DNA of 8,916 bases from Geobacter sp. Lineage in GTDB: Bacteria > Desulfobacterota > Desulfuromonadia > Geobacterales > Pseudopelobacteraceae. Position 1 is the first letter of the stretch, and each line of letters starts with the position of its first letter. Below, one piece after another: positions 5,359 through 8,916 of the stretch. A program made the position numbers and the translations under genes. The stretch lies in assembly GCA_027346925.1 (NCBI GenBank), contig DAIERH010000087.1, positions 1 to 8,916 of the forward strand, read 5' to 3'. Below the pieces are notes generated by a model. It was given only the letters and a program-made list of their open reading frames with translations, was not told the origin of the DNA and did no database searches.

Positions 5359-6358
5359 ATTTCCCCAACAGCGGATTGAGCACCTGGTAGGCCAGGTAGG
5401 CCACCAGGGCCGAGGCCGGGATGGTCAGAACCCAGGCCACCACGATGCGCTGGGCCACCTTCCAGTTGACGGCGGTAAGCCGCTTGGAGAGCCCGACCCC
5501 CAGGATGGCGGAGGTGATCACGTGGGTGGTGCTGGTGGGCATGCCGAAGGCCGAGGCGCCCAGGATGACGCCGGCCGAGGCGGTTTCCACGCAGAAACCG
5601 TGCACCGGTTGCAGCTTGACGAAGTCGCGCCCCACTGTCTTGATGATGCGCCAGCCGCCGGCGGCCGTTCCCAGTGCCATGGCCGTGGCGCAGGCCACCA
5701 TCACCTCCCAGGGCACGCTGAAAGTCTTGAGAAAGCCGTAACTGACCAGGGCCATGGTTATGACCCCCATGGATTTCTGGGCGTCTGCCGTGCCGTGGGA
5801 AAAGGCCATCAGGGCTGCCGAGGCGACCTGCATGCGGCGGAAGTTTTTGTTGAGCCCGCCGGGCGCGCTGTTACGGAATACCCGGTAGAGCACCAGCATG
5901 AAGATAAAACCGACCAGGGTCCCCATGATGGGGGAAAGGATCAGGGCCAGGACGATCTTGTTGAGTCCCGCCCATTTGAGCGCCCCGAGTCCGGCATGGG
6001 CGAACGCCGCCCCCATGATGCCGCCGATGATGGCGTGGGAGGAGGATGAGGGGAGGCCGTAGTACCAGGTTATCAGGTCCCAGATGATGGCGCCTGCGAT
6101 GCCGGCAAGCACCACCATCTGGGTGACGTTGTCCTTGTCCACGATCCCCTTGCCGATGGTCGAGGCCACCTTGGTGGAGATCATGGCGCCTGCGAAGTTG
6201 AGCAGGGCGGCCATGAAGATGGCGCCCTTGACCGAGAGTGCGCGGGTCGAGACGCAGGTGGCGATGGCATTGGCCGTGTCGTGAAAGCCGTTGATGTAGT
6301 CGAACAGAAGCGCCGCCAGGATCACCAGGCAGAGCATCACAAACGTAGCGTCAAGCAT
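5357..6358 (-). CDS. pit: Inorganic phosphate transporter, Pit family
   Basis: This 333-residue inner-membrane protein is a PiT-family (PF01384) low-affinity, cation-coupled phosphate transporter. Both inverted repeats are present: the GFHDTANAIAT signature (residues 24-34) with PSSSSHAIIG (103-112) in the first, and SHGTADAQKSMG (187-198) with PTSTTHVI (274-281) in the second. About ten hydrophobic segments span the length, with a hydrophilic loop near 160-178. The length fits the short bacterial PitH-like group without a large central loop. The start overlaps the last eight bases of the upstream DUF47 gene, so the two are cotranscribed and probably translationally coupled. A sulfate-permease role (CysP) within the same family is possible but less likely next to DUF47. 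Confidence 0.93.
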   Translation of the reverse strand: MLDATFVMLCLVILAALLFDYINGFHDTANAIATCVSTRALSVKGAIFMAALLNFAGAMISTKVASTIGKGIVDKDNVTQMVVLAGIAGAIIWDLITWYYGLPSSSSHAIIGGIMGAAFAHAGLGALKWAGLNKIVLALILSPIMGTLVGFIFMLVLYRVFRNSAPGGLNKNFRRMQVASAALMAFSHGTADAQKSMGVITMALVSYGFLKTFSVPWEVMVACATAMALGTAAGGWRIIKTVGRDFVKLQPVHGFCVETASAGVILGASAFGMPTSTTHVITSAILGVGLSKRLTAVNWKVAQRIVVAWVLTIPASALVAYLAYQVLNPLLGK

Positions 6359-6971
6359 TTTTTACCACCACGCTCTCCAGAATGTTGGCCGCATCCTCGC
6401 ACTTGTCCGTGGCCTTTTCCAGGGTCTCGTAGATCTCCTTCCACTTGAGCAACTGGATCGGGTCCTTTTCCTCGTCGAACAGGCGGCTGATGGCCTCGCG
6501 GGACACCCGGTCGGCCTCGTTCTCCAGGGCATTGATCTCGACGCAGGCCTCGAAGATCTTCTCGTTGGCCTTTTTGCCCAGCATGGCCACTGCCTTGTCC
6601 ACCGCGTGGCACGACTGGAGGATGATGAAGCCCAAGGATTTGGCCTCGGAAGGGATGGTCTCCACATTGTACATGATCACCCGCTGGGACGAGGCGTCTA
6701 TCAGGTCGAGGATATCGTCCAGCTTGGAGGCCAGGGAGTAGATGTCCTCACGGTCAAGGGGCGTGACAAAGGTCTTGTTGAGTTTCTGGATGATCTGGTG
6801 GGTGATGGAGTCCCCCTTGTGCTCCACGTCCTTGATCCGGCGCTGGCTCTCGGCCGGGTTTTCAAAGTGGTCCAGCATATCCTTGAGCAGTTGGGCGCCC
6901 TCGATGATGTTTGTCGTCATTTCCTTGAACAGTTGGAAAAATTTCTCCTCTTTGGGGATCAGTCCGAACAT
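6351..6971 (-). CDS. DUF47 / PhoU-like protein, partner of the Pit transporter
   Basis: The 206-residue cytosolic protein is an all-helical DUF47 (PF01865, PhoU_div) family member. Typical features are MFGLIPKEEKFFQLF at the N-terminus, VEHKGDSITHQI (49-60), FVTPLDREDIYSLASKLDD (68-86), ENEADR (150-155) and the C-terminal KWKEIYETLEKATDKCEDAANI (176-197). Acidic E/D-x3-D positions resemble the metal-binding motifs of PhoU. Genes of this family almost always precede pit, and they are thought to modulate transport. The open frame extends to 7139, but GGAGG six bases before the ATG at 6971 and the conserved MFxLxPKExKFF start decide for 6971. Its end overlaps the pit start by eight bases. No Pho box is evident upstream. 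Confidence 0.92.
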   Translation of the reverse strand: MFGLIPKEEKFFQLFKEMTTNIIEGAQLLKDMLDHFENPAESQRRIKDVEHKGDSITHQIIQKLNKTFVTPLDREDIYSLASKLDDILDLIDASSQRVIMYNVETIPSEAKSLGFIILQSCHAVDKAVAMLGKKANEKIFEACVEINALENEADRVSREAISRLFDEEKDPIQLLKWKEIYETLEKATDKCEDAANILESVVVKNA

Positions 6972-6977
6972 TGTCTG

Positions 6978-6982
6978 CCTCC
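6978..6982 (-). promoter_or_regulatory. Ribosome binding site deciding the DUF47 start
   Basis: On the minus strand GGAGG stands six bases before the ATG at 6971. This rejects the 56-residue longer reading that begins at 7139. Confidence 0.8.
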
Positions 6983-7001
6983 GTGTGGCGCTGTCGTGCA
7001 A

Positions 7002-7029
7002 ATAATAAAACCCCTCATTGATAGCACAA
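7002..7029 (-). promoter_or_regulatory. Promoter candidate of the DUF47-pit operon
   Basis: On the minus strand TTGTGC (7024-7029) is followed after 16 bases by TATTAT (7002-7007), a five-of-six -10. The -35 is weak, which would fit an activated promoter, but no activator site is recognised. Confidence 0.35.
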
Positions 7030-7096
7030 ATCCGGTTGTCTTCCCACAGAAAAGTCACCTGCCGGCAACAGACCCGTAACAATGCCGATTGCGCGA

Positions 7097-7125
7097 TTGC
7101 CTTTGCGGACGTCTTGCAGTATCCT
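7097..7125 (+). promoter_or_regulatory. Promoter candidate of radC
   Basis: TTGCCT (7097-7102) and TATCCT (7120-7125) are separated by 17 bases, each matching consensus at four of six positions. The start point would be near 7132, inside a small hairpin at 7127-7143. Confidence 0.35.
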
Positions 7126-7160
7126 GCCCCATCAGGCATGGGGTTACACGGGGGTAGATC

Positions 7161-7167
7161 GGGGGAG
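7161..7167 (+). promoter_or_regulatory. Ribosome binding site deciding the radC start
   Basis: GGGGGAG lies seven bases before the ATG at 7175. The open frame runs back to 7082, but that extension has no such site and no RadC-like sequence. Confidence 0.75.
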
Positions 7168-7174
7168 TGATTTC

Positions 7175-7864
7175 ATGAGCGGCGGAATCCGTGACTGGCC
7201 GGAGGACGAACGGCCACGGGAGAAGATGCTCAAGCAAGGGGCGGGCAGCCTGAGCGATGCCGAGCTTCTGGCCCTGATCATCCGCAGTGGCGACCCGGCG
7301 ACCAAACAGAGCGCCATTGACCTGGGACGGGAACTGATCAGCCGTTTCGGCAACAACCTGCGCGAACTGGGCAGCGCGGACATGGCCGAGATTACCGGCG
7401 TCAAGGGGATGGGGCTGGCCAAGGCGGCCGGCGTCAAGGCGGCCTTTACCCTGGCGTCGCGCTTCCAGGGCAGAAGGCTGGAGCGTTTCGACCGCTTCAC
7501 CTCCCCGCGCCAGGTCTTCGATTACTTTCACCACGAGTTCCGCGACTCCCGCAAGGAGTATTTCCTGGCCCTGCTCCTGGACGGCAAGAACCGCATCATC
7601 CGCCGCGTGCAGGTCTCGGAAGGCTCACTCAACCAGAGCCTGGTCCACCCCCGCGAGGTCTTCAACCCCGCGGTCAGGGAATCGGCCGCCGCCCTGATCC
7701 TGGTTCACAACCACCCCACCGGCGACCCCGCCCCCAGTTCGGAAGACATCGCCATCACCCGCCGCCTGCGCGAGGCCGGCGAGATCATGGGGATCAAGGT
7801 GCTGGACCACATCATCGTCGGGGACGGGGAGTATCTGAGTTTCGTGGAGCGGGGACTGCTGTAG
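7175..7864 (+). CDS. radC: RadC family (UPF0758) JAMM-fold protein
   Basis: The 229-residue product matches the whole RadC/UPF0758 family. An N-terminal segment (IRDWPEDERPREKML, 5-19, then SLSDAELLALIIRSG, 25-39) and a helix-hairpin-helix-like region (about 66-97) precede a JAMM/MPN+ domain (about 107-229). The zinc-binding motif is complete: His178 and His180 in HNHPTGDPAPSSED, with Asp191. The family was first linked to DNA repair, but that role was later withdrawn for E. coli and the true substrate is unknown; the JAMM motif suggests a metal-dependent hydrolase. The ATG at 7175 is chosen for its ribosome binding site and the conserved start. The gene is divergent from the DUF47-pit operon. 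PAP2 follows after about 70 bases and may share the transcript. Confidence 0.94.
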   Translation: MSGGIRDWPEDERPREKMLKQGAGSLSDAELLALIIRSGDPATKQSAIDLGRELISRFGNNLRELGSADMAEITGVKGMGLAKAAGVKAAFTLASRFQGRRLERFDRFTSPRQVFDYFHHEFRDSRKEYFLALLLDGKNRIIRRVQVSEGSLNQSLVHPREVFNPAVRESAAALILVHNHPTGDPAPSSEDIAITRRLREAGEIMGIKVLDHIIVGDGEYLSFVERGLL

Positions 7865-7896
7865 GAATAAACGGCGGCTGCCGGGCGGGAGCCCCC

Positions 7897-7938
7897 ATGA
7901 AACGCCTAAAGCCCGACCAGACAAGGCCCTCTCAATGA
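7897..7938 (+). CDS. Possible 13-codon leader ORF upstream of PAP2
   Basis: An ATG at 7897 is preceded by GGGAG five bases upstream (7887-7891) and encodes MKRLKPDQTRPSQ before TGA at 7936-7938. The TGA overlaps the PAP2 ATG as ATGA, a typical coupling arrangement. PAP2's own Shine-Dalgarno is weak. The short length makes chance likely; no homologue is recognised. Confidence 0.3.
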   Translation: MKRLKPDQTRPSQ

Positions 7939-8645
7939 CCCATCCGTTGCCCCACGACACCGTACGCCCCCCAAAAAGCCGCCCGCGCTACGGCGCCGCT
8001 CTCCTCATGGCGCTGCCTCCCGTCGCCCTGGCAACGTACTACTGCATCGGCCATCTGGACATCCCCGTCGCCCTGCTCGTCAGACGCGACCTCTTCGGCA
8101 ACAGGAGTTGGTCCCAGTATACCTCCTCGATCCCCGACGCCCTGCTGATCCTGGTAGTCGTCGTCACGGTCTGCGCCTATTCATGCTACCGATACCGGAT
8201 ATCCCATGGCTCGCTCGACGTGGCCACCGTCACTTACAAGATGCTTGCCGTCGCCGCCCCGATCTCCTTTCTCGCCAAATCGGTCCTGAAGTACGTCTTC
8301 GGCAGGATCAACACCCGGGAATGGCTGAATGCACCGCAGGAGTACGGCTTTCACTGGTTCAACGGCGGGGAGCGCAACTCCGGGTTCCCCTCCGGCCACA
8401 TGGCGGTCTTCACGGCCCTGATCGCCGTGTTGTGGCGGCTTCACCCCCGCTACCGCCCGGCATATCCGGCGCTGCTGCTCCTTCTGGCGCTGGCCCTGAT
8501 CGCGACCAATTACCATTTCGTGAGCGACGTGATCGCCGGGACCTATCTGGGGCTCCTGGTCGAGACATGCGCCTGCTGGGTGGTGGGGTGCGATAGCCGC
8601 TTCCGGGAGATCTCGAAGACCTCGCCCGAAAGGAGCGGGCCATGA
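7935..8645 (+). CDS. PAP2-family phosphatase, membrane-bound
   Basis: The 236-residue integral membrane protein belongs to the PAP2 (type 2 phosphatidic acid phosphatase) superfamily. Hydrophobic segments lie at about residues 20-40, 67-84, 103-122, 156-168, 176-192 and 198-217. Motif 1 is KYVFGRINTREW (119-130), where the usual RP is changed. Motif 2 is PSGH (152-155). Motif 3 is NYHFVSD (192-198) with the nucleophilic His194 and Asp198 kept, but the arginine normally six residues before the histidine is Leu188. Likely substrates are lipid or undecaprenyl phosphates at the membrane, but none can be named. The start at 7935 has only AAGG eight bases upstream; an in-frame ATG at 8007 is an alternative that trims the charged N-terminus. 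A 13-codon ORF overlaps the start. Confidence 0.85.
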   Translation: MTHPLPHDTVRPPKSRPRYGAALLMALPPVALATYYCIGHLDIPVALLVRRDLFGNRSWSQYTSSIPDALLILVVVVTVCAYSCYRYRISHGSLDVATVTYKMLAVAAPISFLAKSVLKYVFGRINTREWLNAPQEYGFHWFNGGERNSGFPSGHMAVFTALIAVLWRLHPRYRPAYPALLLLLALALIATNYHFVSDVIAGTYLGLLVETCACWVVGCDSRFREISKTSPERSGP

Positions 8646-8700
8646 ACCATGCGCGTGCGGGAATTAGGCGGAACGGGCTGCTGGAACGGCAATGAGCACG

Positions 8701-8705
8701 GGAGG
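8701..8705 (+). promoter_or_regulatory. Ribosome binding site of the last gene
   Basis: GGAGG, extended to GGGAGG, lies six bases before the ATG at 8712 and supports the start of the truncated gene at the right edge. Confidence 0.75.
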
Positions 8706-8711
8706 CACCAT

Positions 8712-8916
8712 ATGGACAACAACCCGAACATACGATGGCTGGCGGAACCCGAGGACAAGGACTATCCGGCGGCAGAGTCCTATCTGAGCCTGGTGCGCGG
8801 CGGGAAGGAGGCCGGTGCCTTGGTCGAGAAGCTGAGGGGCGCCGGCGTGACCAGATTCAAGGCCAAGGATATATTCCGGGCATCGGGGCTGTCCCTGCTG
8901 GGGGTCAGCAATTCGC
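8712..8916 (+). CDS. Conserved protein of unassigned function, N-terminal part (possibly ParB-like fold)
   Basis: The right edge cuts this gene; 68 residues are visible without a stop. It begins MDNNPNIRWLAEPEDKDYPAA and continues with KAKDIFRASGLSLLGVSNS at residues 50-68. I recognise this as the start of a small (about 120 residues) soluble protein conserved across many proteobacteria. From memory, its C-terminal half carries a segment resembling the ParB/sulfiredoxin N-terminal fold (an ADGYHR-like motif), but that half is outside the window. No signal peptide or membrane segment is seen. It has a good ribosome binding site and follows PAP2 after 66 bases, so it may be cotranscribed. No function can be assigned. 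Confidence 0.75.
   Translation, partial: MDNNPNIRWLAEPEDKDYPAAESYLSLVRGGKEAGALVEKLRGAGVTRFKAKDIFRASGLSLLGVSNS

Noticed and set aside
6972..7139. 56-residue N-terminal extension of the DUF47 protein
   Set aside because: The strong ribosome binding site and conserved start at 6971 are decisive; the extension lies in the divergent promoter region.
7082..7174. 31-residue N-terminal extension of RadC
   Set aside because: It covers the promoter candidate, lacks a ribosome binding site and does not resemble RadC sequence.
1..8916. Mobile elements, defence systems, CRISPR arrays, tRNA or rRNA genes
   Set aside because: No transposase, integrase, repeat array, toxin-antitoxin pair or RNA gene signature was found; the gene content is housekeeping or conserved chromosomal.

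Overview
This window reads as core chromosome of a GC-rich anaerobic Deltaproteobacterium of the Geobacter/Desulfuromonadales type. That placement is an inference from recognisable protein families and their close resemblance to Geobacter proteins: an acetate-linked CoA-transferase, a DUF47/Pit phosphate pair, an HTH-EIIA fusion, MtgA next to RlmN, and a cytidylate-kinase-like protein. No rRNA or other taxonomic marker is present. I see no tRNA, rRNA, CRISPR array, insertion sequence, phage gene or attachment site.

Left part (1-1760). The 5' end of an acetyl-CoA hydrolase/transferase gene runs off the left edge on the minus strand. Its roughly 230-base leader holds a strong sigma70-type promoter with a GTATAC-centred palindrome on each side, the best regulatory signal in the window. 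Upstream on the same strand is a small Dabb-domain protein with its own near-consensus promoter. A cytidylate-kinase-like gene follows on the plus strand and ends at a textbook intrinsic terminator.

Middle part (1760-5360). mtgA (peptidoglycan glycosyltransferase with an unusual Pro/Ala/Glu tail) overlaps rlmN by four bases (ATGA), so the two are probably one transcript. RlmN keeps every catalytic cysteine but carries an extra low-complexity segment. A convergent minus-strand gene encodes an excisionase-type helix-turn-helix fused to a PTS EIIA domain. It is divergent from a small DUF2062 membrane protein, which ends in an intrinsic terminator.

Right part (5357-8916). A two-gene minus-strand operon encodes a DUF47/PhoU-like protein and a Pit-family phosphate transporter, overlapping by eight bases. 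Divergent from it is radC, followed on the plus strand by a PAP2 phosphatase. A 13-codon ORF with its own ribosome binding site overlaps the PAP2 start. The final gene, a conserved protein of unassigned function, is cut by the right edge.

No clearly undescribed multi-gene system is visible. The items most worth a second look are the paired palindromes around the CoA-transferase promoter, the insert in RlmN, and the HTH-EIIA fusion.
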